NCBI GenBank assembly: GCA_937907415.1
Contig: CALCHY010000358.1
Location: 1 to 22,418, forward strand
Origin: an uncultured Trueperaceae bacterium
GTDB lineage: Bacteria > Deinococcota > Deinococci > Deinococcales > Trueperaceae
Length of the DNA: 22,418 nucleotides
Direction: 5' to 3'
The notes beneath the pieces were generated by a model that was not told the origin of the DNA, ran no database searches, and saw only the letters and a list, made by a program, of their open reading frames with translations. Positions 1-7,196 of the stretch are shown here, piece by piece. Each line of letters starts with the position of its first letter. Positions within the stretch are counted from its first letter, which is position 1. A program made the position numbers and the translations under genes.

Positions 1-846
1 CGCTACGACCAAGCCGCCGATTACCTCAACTTGCCGTTCACCGAGCCGGAGTACAGCGCTTTTCACGCCGCGGTCGAGAACGCGCGCGCTCACACGCCGC
101 ACGACTGGGAGAAGCTCGAGTTCTTCGAGGGCTGCATCCCGATCGAGGAGGTGGCGCGGCGCGGGGTCGACACGCTGCGCTTCGGGGCCATGAAACCCGT
201 GGGCCTCGAGCACCCCGAGACGGGCAAGCGCTACCACGCCGTCGCGCAGCTGCGGCAGGAGGACGCCGACGGTCGCATGTGGTCACTCGTGGGTTTCCAG
301 ACTGGCCTCAAATGGGGCGACCAGAAGGCCATCGTGCAACTCATCCCGGGACTGCAGGACGCCGAGGTGGTCCGCTACGGCGTCATGCACCGCAACACCT
401 ACTTGAACGCCCCACGCCTGCTTGCTCCGACGTTAGCTGCCCGTGAGCAGCCGCGCCTCTTCGTAGCAGGCGTCTTGGCGGGCACCGAGGGTTACCTCGA
501 GTCGTCCGCCACTGGCTGGTTGGCAGGCACGAACGCGGCCCGCGCGGCGCTTGGCTTGGGCGGCACCGTTCCACCAGCCGACAGCATGCTAGGTGGGCTG
601 GTGCGTTACCTGTCCAGCGCGAACCCGGACGGCTTCCAGCCGATGAACGCCAACTGGGGTCTCGTGCCAGACACTGCCAAGACGAAGGGTCAGGGCAAGC
701 GCGAGCGCCGCGAGGCCATGTATCACCGCGGGCTGGCGGCCTTCAAGGAGTGGCTAGCCGCTGCCGACGCTGAGCGCCAGGCGCCGGACGGTGAGGTGGC
801 CCAGGCTGCCGGCACGCCGAGCTACGGGGCCGCCCGCGGGGTGTAG
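1..846 (+). CDS. trmFO: TrmFO, folate-dependent tRNA uridine-54 methyltransferase (3' part, 5' end off the window)
   Basis: The reading frame is open from base 1, so the gene starts outside the window; 281 residues of the C-terminal part are present. TrmFO uses methylenetetrahydrofolate and FAD to make 5-methyluridine at position 54 of the tRNA T-loop, in the cytoplasm. Family marks visible here are the segment FFEGCIPIEEVARRG (window residues 41-55), whose Cys45 corresponds to a conserved functional cysteine; the block LRFGAMKPVGL; and the C-terminal FAD-domain motif GTEGYLESSATGWLAG near residue 163. The N-terminal dinucleotide-binding GxGxxG is not in the window. The last ~40 residues are low-complexity, Ala/Glu-rich and probably unstructured. 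No terminator is obvious in the 24 bases before the next gene. Family identity is secure. Confidence 0.95.
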   Translation, partial: RYDQAADYLNLPFTEPEYSAFHAAVENARAHTPHDWEKLEFFEGCIPIEEVARRGVDTLRFGAMKPVGLEHPETGKRYHAVAQLRQEDADGRMWSLVGFQTGLKWGDQKAIVQLIPGLQDAEVVRYGVMHRNTYLNAPRLLAPTLAAREQPRLFVAGVLAGTEGYLESSATGWLAGTNAARAALGLGGTVPPADSMLGGLVRYLSSANPDGFQPMNANWGLVPDTAKTKGQGKRERREAMYHRGLAAFKEWLAAADAERQAPDGEVAQAAGTPSYGAARGV

Positions 847-859
847 GCGTGCCCGGAAC

Positions 860-865
860 TAGAAT
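860..865 (+). promoter_or_regulatory. -10 box TAGAAT of the ltaE-aroE unit
   Basis: TAGAAT ends 5 bases before the ltaE ATG at 871, so transcription should begin at or very near the A of ATG, giving a leaderless mRNA. No Shine-Dalgarno sequence and no convincing -35 box are visible. Confidence 0.6.
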
Positions 866-870
866 GGCGC

Positions 871-1905
871 ATGCCCGCCGTTGACTTGCGTTCAGATACC
901 GTCACCGTCCCTACGCCCGAGATGCGTGCAGCCATGGCCGCCGCCGACGTGGGAGACGACGTTTATGCCGAGGACCCGACCGTCAACCGTTTGCAGGAGA
1001 CGGCCGCAGAGCTGACCGGCTTCGAGGCGGCACTGTTCGTGCCGACTGGCACGATGAGCAACCAGATCGCGCTTGCGGTTCACGTGAGGCGTGGCGCGGA
1101 GGTCATAGCGCCCATGGGCGCGCACATCTACGAGTACGAGCCCGGCGCCATGGCGGTCATCTCTGGCGCCCTGCCCCGACTGGTCGAGGCGCCAGGCGGC
1201 GCCCCTTCCGCCGCCGGGGTGCGCGCTGCCATCCGGCGCAGCGTGCACCAGGCACCGACCGGCCTGATCTCGCTAGAGAACACTCACAACCTGGCAGGCG
1301 GCACGGTCGTGCCGCTGGCAACCACGGCCGAGATTCAGGCCGTAGCGCGCGACGAGGGGCTACCCATCCACCTCGACGGCGCCCGCGCCTTCAACGCCGC
1401 GGCCGCCCTTGGAGTGCCCATCAGCGACGTGACGCGCGGCTTCGATTCAGCGTCTATCTGCCTCTCGAAGGGGTTGGGCGCACCCGTTGGCAGCCTCCTG
1501 CTCGGTAGTCGCGCGTTCCTCGCGGAGGCGCACCGCTACCGCAAACTCCTAGGTGGAGGCATGCGCCAAGCCGGCGTGCTGGCCGCGGCTGGCCTGATCG
1601 CGCTGACGCGCATGCCGGCGTTGCTGAACGCCGATCACGCCCGCGCTAGACGCCTCGCCGAGGAGCTCGGCGGCGTGCAGGGGCTGGCCATCGACCTCGC
1701 TTCCGTTCAGACCAACATGGTGTTCGTTGGCGTTGCGCGCGCGGACGAGTTGGTTGCGCGGTGCGCCGCCAGCGGTGTCGCTTTCAACACCATGGGCCCT
1801 TCGACGGTGCGGCTCGTTACTCACCATCAAGTGAACGACGAGCAGCTTGACCTGGCCATCGAGGTGATAGCGCGTGAGGCGCAGGCCATGGGCTTGGCGG
1901 CGTGA
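871..1905 (+). CDS. ltaE: Low-specificity L-threonine aldolase
   Basis: This 344-residue pyridoxal-phosphate enzyme of the fold-type I beta-eliminating lyase family cleaves L-threonine or L-allo-threonine to glycine and acetaldehyde in the cytosol. Visible hallmarks are the N-terminal [10 protein letters not shown] and [12 protein letters not shown] blocks, AHIYEYE (85-90; the active-site histidine is H85), HLDGAR with PLP-contacting D169 and R171, and the PLP-binding lysine K200 in [12 protein letters not shown]. The length matches the family (about 335-345). The ATG at 871 is preferred because the -10 box lies 5 bases upstream and the protein begins right at the conserved block. The stop overlaps the aroE start by 4 bases (GTGA), so the two genes are probably translationally coupled. 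Which threonine stereoisomer is preferred cannot be read from the sequence. Confidence 0.93.
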   Translation: MPAVDLRSDTVTVPTPEMRAAMAAADVGDDVYAEDPTVNRLQETAAELTGFEAALFVPTGTMSNQIALAVHVRRGAEVIAPMGAHIYEYEPGAMAVISGALPRLVEAPGGAPSAAGVRAAIRRSVHQAPTGLISLENTHNLAGGTVVPLATTAEIQAVARDEGLPIHLDGARAFNAAAALGVPISDVTRGFDSASICLSKGLGAPVGSLLLGSRAFLAEAHRYRKLLGGGMRQAGVLAAAGLIALTRMPALLNADHARARRLAEELGGVQGLAIDLASVQTNMVFVGVARADELVARCAASGVAFNTMGPSTVRLVTHHQVNDEQLDLAIEVIAREAQAMGLAA

Positions 1906-2792
1906 CGGCTGACCCAACCGAGGTGGGGCGTGGCAAGCGGGTGTTCCTTCTCGCTCATCCCGCCGGCCATTCGCTTAGCCCTGCCATGCACAATGCGGCC
2001 TTCGCTGCCGTCGGTATCGCCGCCACCTACACTGCCCGCGACGTGGCGCCCGCCGCGCTGGCGGCGGCCGCCGCCGACCTAAGGCGCGACGGCGTGCTTG
2101 GCGCCAACGTTTCGGTTCCGCACAAGCAGGCCATCACGAAGCTAGTCGATCGCATGACGCCGGAGGCGACCGCGCTTGGCGCCGTCAACACGGTCGTCAA
2201 CGAGGGAGGCCAGCTCGTAGGGAGCAACACCGACGGCGCGGGCTTCGTCTCGGGGCTCCTGGAACTAGCCCCGGAGTTCCGGAGCGGGGGCTTCAGGACC
2301 CTGGTGCTCGGCGCGGGCGGCGCCGCGCGGGCGGTGGTGTGGGCGCTCGTGGCGCTTGGCGGCGACGTCGTTATCGTCAACCGCGACGAGTCCCGCGCTG
2401 CTGACCTGCTCGCCGGTCTGGTCGCGGCGGGTTTGCCTAGCGGCAAGGCCAAGGTCGGCGCGCTCGATGATGTCGAGCCCGACTTGGTGGTCAACAGCAC
2501 GAGCGTCGGCATGGAAGGCGGCAAGGCGCCCGCGGATCTGCCCCTCTTGACGCGCGCGCACCTCGAGCGCTTCGCCCCGAGCGTCGTGGTGTCTGACCTC
2601 GTCTATCGCCCGGCTGTCACGCCGCTGCTGGCAGCCGCCGCCGCCCTCGGGCTCAGGCACCAGAACGGTGTTGCCATGCTCGTGGGGCAGGGAGCGCTCG
2701 CGTTCCAGGCGTGGACGAACGTGACGGCACCCGTTGGCGTCATGCGCAGCGCCGTAGAAGAGGCGCTGGCGGCCGATCTCCACCGCGCTTAG
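1902..2792 (+). CDS. aroE: Shikimate dehydrogenase (NADP+)
   Basis: AroE reduces 3-dehydroshikimate to shikimate with NADPH in the pathway to aromatic amino acids and folate. The 296-residue protein shows the shikimate-binding SLSPAMHN (24-31), NVSVPHK with the catalytic lysine K75, [13 protein letters not shown] with the catalytic aspartate D111, the Rossmann loop GAGGAARA (137-144), the NRDESR segment that reads the NADP phosphate, and the C-terminal [10 protein letters not shown]. The start is the GTG at 1902, which overlaps the ltaE stop codon; the first dozen residues before [15 protein letters not shown] may be dispensable. It is coupled to ltaE. No other aro genes are present in the window, so the pathway genes are scattered in this genome. 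Confidence 0.95.
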   Translation: MTADPTEVGRGKRVFLLAHPAGHSLSPAMHNAAFAAVGIAATYTARDVAPAALAAAAADLRRDGVLGANVSVPHKQAITKLVDRMTPEATALGAVNTVVNEGGQLVGSNTDGAGFVSGLLELAPEFRSGGFRTLVLGAGGAARAVVWALVALGGDVVIVNRDESRAADLLAGLVAAGLPSGKAKVGALDDVEPDLVVNSTSVGMEGGKAPADLPLLTRAHLERFAPSVVVSDLVYRPAVTPLLAAAAALGLRHQNGVAMLVGQGALAFQAWTNVTAPVGVMRSAVEEALAADLHRA

Positions 2793-2830
2793 CAGGTCGC
2801 CCAGGGTAGGGCCGAGGTTGTGCAACTTGG

Positions 2831-2836
2831 TACTAT
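2831..2836 (+). promoter_or_regulatory. -10 box TACTAT of the metallophosphoesterase-DUF983 unit
   Basis: TACTAT ends 7 bases before the GTG at 2844, giving a leaderless start. A perfect palindrome GTTGTGCAAC (2817-2826) sits just upstream of the box, where an operator could block the polymerase. Confidence 0.55.
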
Positions 2837-2843
2837 CGGGGTC

Positions 2844-3725
2844 GTGCGCATCGCGATCCTCGCCGACGTTCACGGGAACCTACCCGCCCTAGAAGCTGTC
2901 CTCGCTGACATCGGGCGGATCGGGGTAGACCGCGTGATCGTAAACGGCGACTCCGTCAATCGTGGCCCCCAAAGCGTGGAGGTGGCACGCCTGTTGGCTG
3001 GGCGCGCGTTAGAGGCCACGCTCGGCAACCACGATGACCTCATGGTCATGGTGCATGACCGCAACCCGGACCTCGGTGACACGTTGGACGACCCGTTCTG
3101 GGCCGCGACGCGCGTGACCGCTGAGAACCTCGCCGCCGGTGGCTACCTTGCCGCCGTCAAGGAGCTGCCGATGACGGTGAGGATCAGTGAGCCTGACTCT
3201 GCGAGCTTGCTCATCTCCCACGGCAGCCCGCGTCACTACCGCGAGGGTTACGGGCCGTCGCTTACGCCGGAGATGATCTCCGAGATAGTCGAGGACTACC
3301 CAGCCGACGTGCTCATCGGGTCACACACGCACCGGCCGCACCTACAGCGCTGGGCGCGCTACACCGTCATGAACACCGGTTCGGTCGGGGCGCCATTCAA
3401 CGGCGACCCGCGGGCGCAGTATCTCGTCCTCACCCTGCAAGGCGGCGGGTGGAGCGCGGAGTTCAGGCGCGTGCCGTACGACCTCGAGAGCGCCGTTGCG
3501 GCGTACGCCACGACGGGCCTGCTCGACACTGGTGGCCTTTCCGCTCACATCTTCCGCGACGAACTCGTTCACGCCCGCTCCTACATGGTGCCGTTCCTCA
3601 TGCGTTGCGAAGAGGGCAGGCTGGAGCGCAATTGGCGCGGCTGGGAAGAGTACAAGCGTCTCGGTGCCGAGCGCTTCGCGCTCCCGATCATGGAACAGAC
3701 GATCAGTTCGTCGCCAGAGCCATGA
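2844..3725 (+). CDS. Metallophosphoesterase, YfcE/calcineurin-like family
   Basis: A 293-residue dinuclear-metal phosphoesterase, probably cytosolic. The five family motifs appear in order: DVHGN (8-12), NGDSVNRGP (34-42), GNHDD (61-65), SHGSPRHY, and GSHTHRP. Together these supply the Asp, His and Asn ligands of the two metals. The family includes phosphodiesterases and dinucleotide polyphosphate phosphatases; the true substrate cannot be told. About 90 C-terminal residues extend beyond the last metal motif; they are rich in Arg, Glu and Trp and without a recognised domain. The GTG at 2844 is chosen because a -10 box sits 7 bases upstream and translation starts directly at the first beta strand. 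A GTG at 2820 would lie upstream of the promoter. The stop overlaps the next ATG by 4 bases. Confidence 0.85.
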   Translation: MRIAILADVHGNLPALEAVLADIGRIGVDRVIVNGDSVNRGPQSVEVARLLAGRALEATLGNHDDLMVMVHDRNPDLGDTLDDPFWAATRVTAENLAAGGYLAAVKELPMTVRISEPDSASLLISHGSPRHYREGYGPSLTPEMISEIVEDYPADVLIGSHTHRPHLQRWARYTVMNTGSVGAPFNGDPRAQYLVLTLQGGGWSAEFRRVPYDLESAVAAYATTGLLDTGGLSAHIFRDELVHARSYMVPFLMRCEEGRLERNWRGWEEYKRLGAERFALPIMEQTISSSPEP

Positions 3726-4126
3726 GTGAACGCGCTCCAGCCAGCTCGCGCTGGCGTGACCTCGGCGCCATGTGGGGTGCCATGCTGGGCCGCTGTCCGA
3801 ACTGTGGCGCTCCCGGGGCGTTCGCCACGTTGTGGAGCGTTAGGCCAACCTGCGCGCGGTGCGGGGTGCGCTTCGAACGCGAGTCCGGTTCGTGGCTTGG
3901 CTCCTGGGTGTTTACTTACGTAGCGGCCACCATGTTGCTCCTCGTCCTCGCGCTAGTGCTCATCCTCAATTACGGCCTCTTCGAGGGGCTCGAGTGGGTG
4001 CTGGCTGGCGCCGGGACCTTGTTCGTCGTGGTCCTCTACCGACCGGTCAAGGGTTGGTGGCTGTGGTGGCAGTGGGCGGCCGGTTTCGTTACCCGAGACG
4101 ACGAGCACGGCAAGACCCGCACCTAG
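3722..4126 (+). CDS. DUF983 family membrane protein with zinc-ribbon-like head
   Basis: A 134-residue protein of the DUF983 family, function unknown. CPNC (25-28) and CARC (44-47) form a likely zinc ribbon, followed by two hydrophobic membrane helices (about 55-80 and 85-110) and a short charged tail. The order of cysteine head, two helices and Trp-rich WWLWWQWAAGF segment is typical of the family. The ATG at 3722 overlaps the preceding stop (ATGA), which fixes the start; the frame remains open upstream but that part is a shadow of the phosphoesterase gene. Some family members in other bacteria lie near cytochrome oxidase genes, but nothing here supports such a role. Confidence 0.85.
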   Translation: MSERAPASSRWRDLGAMWGAMLGRCPNCGAPGAFATLWSVRPTCARCGVRFERESGSWLGSWVFTYVAATMLLLVLALVLILNYGLFEGLEWVLAGAGTLFVVVLYRPVKGWWLWWQWAAGFVTRDDEHGKTRT

Positions 4127-4138
4127 TTGCGGTGCGGG
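4116..4138. terminator. Bidirectional hairpin between DUF983 gene and dsbB
   Basis: A perfect 8-bp stem, CCCGCACC (4116-4123) with GGTGCGGG (4131-4138), closes a 7-base loop. The loop contains the TAG stop codon of the DUF983 gene. It sits between convergent genes and lacks a clear T tract on either side, so it may act as a weak or factor-assisted terminator. Confidence 0.5.
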
Positions 4139-4170
4139 CCTCGGCGCCTGTCGGTTGGTAGGCGATTGAC

Positions 4171-4584
4171 TCAGTTGGAACGGCGTGTTGCCGTGATGAG
4201 CAGCACGCAGATGATCACGAACGCGGCGAGTGACAGCGTCGGGATCGTGATGAAGCCGAGCCAGTTGATGTACTTGAGGCTGCAAGGCACGCCGGAAGAA
4301 CACACGGAGGAGCCTAGCGACGGGAACTGCTCGATGAGCACGTGGTAGCCCGCGACGATAACTCCGAGGATCGACAGCGGCAGCGCGTACTTGACGACAC
4401 CGCCGTCCTTACGGAATGTGGCGATCCCGAGTAGCAGCACTAATGGGTACATGAGGATGCGCTGGTACCAGCAGAGTACACACGGCACGAAGTGCCTGAT
4501 CTCACTGAAGTAGAGCGAGCCTAGCGTGGCGACGATGGCCACCAGCCAGGCCAGGTAGAGGCGGCCAACCTGGCCCTCGGTCAT
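4171..4584 (-). CDS. DsbB/BdbC-type thiol oxidase (quinone-linked disulfide generator)
   Basis: A 137-residue integral membrane protein with four predicted helices (about 9-27, 43-58, 66-84, 112-131). It reoxidises the DsbA-like partner and passes electrons to quinone. The first periplasmic-side cysteine pair is CVLC (35-38), followed by the conserved WYQR. The second pair is C95 and C101 in CSSGVPC. The length matches the short BdbC form (about 138) rather than E. coli DsbB. The ATG at 4584 overlaps the dsbA stop by 4 bases (ATGA), so the two are made together as a functional redox pair. The gene runs towards the DUF983 gene, with the shared hairpin between them. Confidence 0.9.
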   Translation of the reverse strand: MTEGQVGRLYLAWLVAIVATLGSLYFSEIRHFVPCVLCWYQRILMYPLVLLLGIATFRKDGGVVKYALPLSILGVIVAGYHVLIEQFPSLGSSVCSSGVPCSLKYINWLGFITIPTLSLAAFVIICVLLITATRRSN

Positions 4585-5222
4585 TTCGCTGCGGCCTCGA
4601 TGGCGCTGCTGATCGCTGCGAAGGATGGGTTGGAGACGAGGACGCCGTTCACGAGCACGGACGGGGTGCCGGTGATGCGCGCTGCGCGGGCGGCGGCCTC
4701 GTCTGCGTTGACGTCTGGGCCCGTCGCGCTCGTCGAGATGCAGGTGCGTAGTTGCGCGGCGTTGAGTTCGGGAGCGTACTGGGTTGCCAGGTCGAGGGCC
4801 CGGCTCGTGTTGCGAGCGATGTCGTTCTGCGCGCGCATGAAGATCGGCTCGAGCGTGAAGAACGCATCGTTGCTCTGCTGGTAGACGCACTCGCCGAGGA
4901 CCGCCATGTAGCGCGAACGGACGGCCGGGTCGATCACGGGGAAGTTGACGTAGTAGTAAGACGCGATGCCGGTGTCGACGAAATCGCGGATGATGGCGGG
5001 CGCCTCTGACTCGCTGAAGGAAGCGCAGTGCGGACAGAGGAAGTCGAAGAACACGGCCACTTTGACAGGTGCGTCGGGGTTGCCTATGTGCGGCTGTGAC
5101 GCGTAATCGATCTCGGCTGTGGCCGGAGTTGCGCTCGGGCCGAGGCGGGGCACGATTACGGCGGCTAGCACTACCAGCACAGCGATGACGACCGTGATCA
5201 ACGTTAGGCGTTGAGAGTTCAT
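4581..5222 (-). CDS. DsbA-like membrane-anchored thiol:disulfide oxidoreductase
   Basis: A 213-residue protein with an N-terminal membrane anchor or signal helix (about 7-26, no lipobox) and an exported thioredoxin-fold domain of the DsbA/BdbD type (Thioredoxin_4). The active site is FLCPHC (61-66); the cis-proline is in TGTPSVLVNG (P187). Two extra cysteines (in GECVYQQ and RTCIST) may form a structural disulfide. It introduces disulfide bonds into exported proteins and is recharged by the overlapping dsbB-like gene. The ATG at 5222 is chosen over the upstream in-frame start at 5264 because a TAAACT -10 box lies 7 bases upstream and the signal helix then sits at the terminus. Confidence 0.92.
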   Translation of the reverse strand: MNSQRLTLITVVIAVLVVLAAVIVPRLGPSATPATAEIDYASQPHIGNPDAPVKVAVFFDFLCPHCASFSESEAPAIIRDFVDTGIASYYYVNFPVIDPAVRSRYMAVLGECVYQQSNDAFFTLEPIFMRAQNDIARNTSRALDLATQYAPELNAAQLRTCISTSATGPDVNADEAAARAARITGTPSVLVNGVLVSNPSFAAISSAIEAAAK

Positions 5223-5229
5223 GACGGTC

Positions 5230-5235
5230 AGTTTA
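5230..5235 (-). promoter_or_regulatory. -10 box TAAACT of the dsbA-dsbB operon
   Basis: On the minus strand TAAACT is followed by 7 bases and then the dsbA ATG at 5222, a leaderless layout. It lies in a 63-base divergent region shared with the AcuI-like gene. Confidence 0.6.
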
Positions 5236-5274
5236 CCTAACGGGCCCCAGGGCTGTTGTTTCACGGTTCCGGGC

Positions 5275-5280
5275 TAGCAT
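5275..5280 (+). promoter_or_regulatory. -10 box TAGCAT of the AcuI-like gene
   Basis: TAGCAT ends 5 bases before the ATG at 5286, which predicts a leaderless transcript. The opposing dsbA promoter is about 40 bases away, so the two upstream elements must overlap. Confidence 0.55.
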
Positions 5281-5285
5281 TAGCC

Positions 5286-6299
5286 ATGAGCGAGTTCGTT
5301 GCACCCGCAAGTTTTCGGGCGTTGCGCGTTGCGGTTACCGACGGAGCCGTGCAGCGCGGCGTCACTCGCGTTCCGTGGGAGACCTTGCCGGACCACGACG
5401 TTACCGTGCGAGTTAGCTACTCGAGCGTCAACTATAAGGACGCGCTATCCGCCACCGGCAACCGGGGCGTTAGCCGCAACTACCCGCACACGCCGGGCAT
5501 CGACGCGGCCGGCACGGTGGTGGAGTCGCGGGACGCGCGCTTCGCTCCGGGCGACGAGGTCCTGTGCACGGGCTACGACCTAGGCATGGGCACCCCAGGT
5601 GGGCTGGCTGAGTACGTTAGGACGCCAGCTGAGTGGTTGGTGAAGCTCCCGAGCGGCCTCTCTGCCAGGGACGCCATGGCGCTCGGTACTGCCGGCTTCA
5701 CCGCAGCGCTCGCGGTCGAGCGTTTGGGAGTAGCTGGCGTTGCGCCGCGCCTCGGGCCGGTCGTAGTGACCGGTGCGTCCGGTGGCGTTGGAACGATGGC
5801 GGTAGCACTGCTGGCGGGCGCAGGCTTCGAGGTGGTCGCCAGCACCGGGAAGGCCGAGGCCGCCGCCTTGCTGGCACGGCTTGGAGCCGCTAGCACCCTG
5901 CGGCGCGAGGAGCTGGCGGCGCCAGACAAGCGGCCGCTGTTGGCAGCGAAGTACGCGGGTGGGGTAGACACGGTCGGGGGCGACACCCTCGCTGGCCTCC
6001 TCAAGTACACGACCATCGGCGGCGCCGTCGCCTCCTGCGGCATGGTCGGCGGCGCCGAACTGACGACCAGCGTCTTCCCCTTCATCCTGCGGGGCGTGTC
6101 ACTCATGGGGATCGACTCGCAGCACGCTAGCTCCGAGATGCGCGACACGTTGTGGGGGCGCTTGGCGGCCGACGCGCACTTGAGAGGACTCCTCGCGGAT
6201 GAAGAACTCGTGCGGACGGTGGCGCTCGACGAGCTCGAGCCGTGGATCGCCAAGCTCCTCGCTGGCGAAGTCGTTGGGCGCGTGGTGGTGAAGCTGTAA
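5286..6299 (+). CDS. YhdH/YhfP-type NADPH oxidoreductase (AcuI-like acrylyl-CoA reductase)
   Basis: A 337-residue medium-chain dehydrogenase/reductase without the catalytic zinc site. It has an N-terminal GroES-like half containing SSVNYKDALS (46-55), PHTPGIDAAGTV (67-78) and the family-typical GGLAEYVRTPAEWLVKLP, and a C-terminal Rossmann half with VTGASGGVGT (161-170). The YhdH/AcuI branch is recognised by NYKDAL, by the PGID motif, and by SCGMVGGAEL and LMGIDS near the C-terminus. Known members reduce acrylyl-CoA to propionyl-CoA with NADPH; others are annotated as quinone reductases. With meaB and an acyl-CoA dehydrogenase nearby, a role in short-chain CoA metabolism is plausible but is inference. 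The ATG at 5286 is chosen from the promoter spacing. The gene appears to be its own transcription unit. Confidence 0.85.
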   Translation: MSEFVAPASFRALRVAVTDGAVQRGVTRVPWETLPDHDVTVRVSYSSVNYKDALSATGNRGVSRNYPHTPGIDAAGTVVESRDARFAPGDEVLCTGYDLGMGTPGGLAEYVRTPAEWLVKLPSGLSARDAMALGTAGFTAALAVERLGVAGVAPRLGPVVVTGASGGVGTMAVALLAGAGFEVVASTGKAEAAALLARLGAASTLRREELAAPDKRPLLAAKYAGGVDTVGGDTLAGLLKYTTIGGAVASCGMVGGAELTTSVFPFILRGVSLMGIDSQHASSEMRDTLWGRLAADAHLRGLLADEELVRTVALDELEPWIAKLLAGEVVGRVVVKL

Positions 6300-6330
6300 C
6301 GCCTAGACGGGGGTTGGCGCCGTTCGCTGC

Positions 6331-6336
6331 TAGACT
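6331..6336 (+). promoter_or_regulatory. -10 box TAGACT of sodA
   Basis: TAGACT is the best promoter match upstream of sodA and predicts a leader of about 105 bases ending in a strong Shine-Dalgarno sequence. No clear -35 box is seen. Confidence 0.45.
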
Positions 6337-6430
6337 CCATGAGTAACTGTGAGCCAACGCACCCCTTTGAGTTCTAGGGAGTGCGGGGCGCTCGGGCCGC
6401 CTACTGTCAGGGCGGTCGCCGACGCAAATC

Positions 6431-6438
6431 GAAAGGAG
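6431..6438 (+). promoter_or_regulatory. sodA ribosome binding site
   Basis: GAAAGGAG lies 9 bases before the ATG at 6448 and decides the start against the in-frame GTG at 6349. Confidence 0.8.
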
Positions 6439-6447
6439 CCTCACACC

Positions 6448-7059
6448 ATGGCCTTCAAACTTCCCGACTTGCCGTACCCCACCGACGCACTGGAGCCGCA
6501 CATCGATGCGCGCACCATGGAGATCCATCACGACAAGCACCACGCCGCCTACACCAACAACCTCAACGCTGCCATCGACAAGCACCCAGAGCTGGCGGGC
6601 AAGAGCGCAGAAGAGCTCGTGCAGAACGTGCCAGGCCTCCCTGAGGACATCCGCACCGCCGTCCAGAACAACGGCGGCGGGTACCTCAACCACAACCTCT
6701 TCTGGGAAGTCATGAGCCCGAAGGGCGGCGGTGTTCCTAGCGGCGCCCTCGCGGCCGCGATTGACGAAGCGTTCGGCTCGTTCGCGGCGTTCCAGGAGAA
6801 GTTCGCGGCAGCGGCAGCCACGCGCTTCGGTTCCGGCTGGGCATGGCTCGTCGTGACGAACGGCGGTGCGCTCAAGGTCTACTCGACTGCCAACCAGGAC
6901 TCTCCTCTCATGCAGGGCGACACGCCGATTCTCGGCCTCGACGTTTGGGAGCATGCTTACTACCTCCATTACCAGAACCGCCGCCCCGACTACGCCAAGT
7001 CCTTCTGGAACGTAGTTGACTGGAACGCGGTAGCGGGCAAGTACAGCGCCGCGAAGTAG
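6448..7059 (+). CDS. sodA: Superoxide dismutase, Mn type
   Basis: A 203-residue cytosolic enzyme that dismutates superoxide to hydrogen peroxide and oxygen. The metal ligands are H27 (EIHHDKHH), H82 (NHNLFW), D165 and H169 (DVWEHAYY). The glycines in NNGGGYLNH and the second-sphere glutamine Q150 in ANQDSP are the pattern of manganese rather than iron enzymes. There is no signal peptide. Length and motifs match the Fe/Mn-SOD family, including the Thermus and Deinococcus forms. It is a single-gene unit with its own promoter, a long leader and a strong ribosome binding site, consistent with high expression. The hairpin at 7151-7177 may end the transcript. Confidence 0.96.
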   Translation: MAFKLPDLPYPTDALEPHIDARTMEIHHDKHHAAYTNNLNAAIDKHPELAGKSAEELVQNVPGLPEDIRTAVQNNGGGYLNHNLFWEVMSPKGGGVPSGALAAAIDEAFGSFAAFQEKFAAAAATRFGSGWAWLVVTNGGALKVYSTANQDSPLMQGDTPILGLDVWEHAYYLHYQNRRPDYAKSFWNVVDWNAVAGKYSAAK

Positions 7060-7119
7060 CGCTGTCCGTTCGGTTGGCTTAGAGCTTGCACTGAGAAAGG
7101 CCCGGCCATAGCGGGCAGG

Positions 7120-7133
7120 TAGGCGAACGCCTA
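7120..7133. repeat. 14-base perfect palindrome
   Basis: TAGGCG-AA-CGCCTA reads the same on both strands. It lies in the sodA-comEA intergenic region about 50 bases before the comEA promoter. It could be a regulator site, but no matching copy was noticed elsewhere in the window. Confidence 0.4.
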
Positions 7134-7150
7134 GGATCACTGGGCAGCAG

Positions 7151-7177
7151 CCCAGGTGGGGGTCAACCCTGCCTGGG
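7151..7177 (+). terminator. Hairpin, possible sodA terminator
   Basis: An 11-bp stem (9 Watson-Crick and 2 G-U pairs), CCCAGGTGGGG with CCCTGCCTGGG, closes a 5-base loop and is followed by CGTTCTCAT, a poor T tract. An overlapping alternative hairpin, CTGGGC-AGCA-GCCCAG (7140-7155), shares its left arm. Confidence 0.45.
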
Positions 7178-7185
7178 CGTTCTCA

Positions 7186-7191
7186 TAACCT
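7186..7191 (+). promoter_or_regulatory. -10 box TAACCT of comEA-comEC
   Basis: TAACCT ends 5 bases before the comEA ATG at 7197, a leaderless layout. It begins 9 bases after the hairpin at 7151-7177. Confidence 0.5.
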
Positions 7192-7196
7192 GAGGC

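Noticed and set aside
2265..2873. 202-codon minus-strand open frame
   Set aside because: Shadow of aroE and the start of the phosphoesterase gene; charged low-complexity product.
5573..6340. 255-codon minus-strand open frame
   Set aside because: Ser/Pro/Ala-rich shadow of the AcuI-like gene, with no domain pattern.
6339..6377. Tiny leader ORF (12 codons, ATG 6339 to TAG 6377) in the sodA leader
   Set aside because: Its ATG is only 2 bases after the -10 box, so it would lie at or before the transcription start; no ribosome binding site.
6349..6447. 33-residue N-terminal extension of SodA from an in-frame GTG at 6349
   Set aside because: The strong GAAAGGAG site 9 bases before the ATG at 6448 and the family-typical start [10 protein letters not shown] fix the shorter form; the extension has no family resemblance.
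6127..7140. 337-codon open frame on the minus strand over acuI-like and sodA genes
   Set aside because: Antisense shadow typical of GC-rich coding DNA; low-complexity Arg/Val/Glu-rich product, while the plus-strand genes have full family motifs.
7140..7178. Overlapping hairpins as a transcription attenuator acting on comEA itself
   Set aside because: The comEA -10 box (7186-7191) lies downstream of the hairpins, so they are not in the comEA transcript; they can only affect read-through from sodA.
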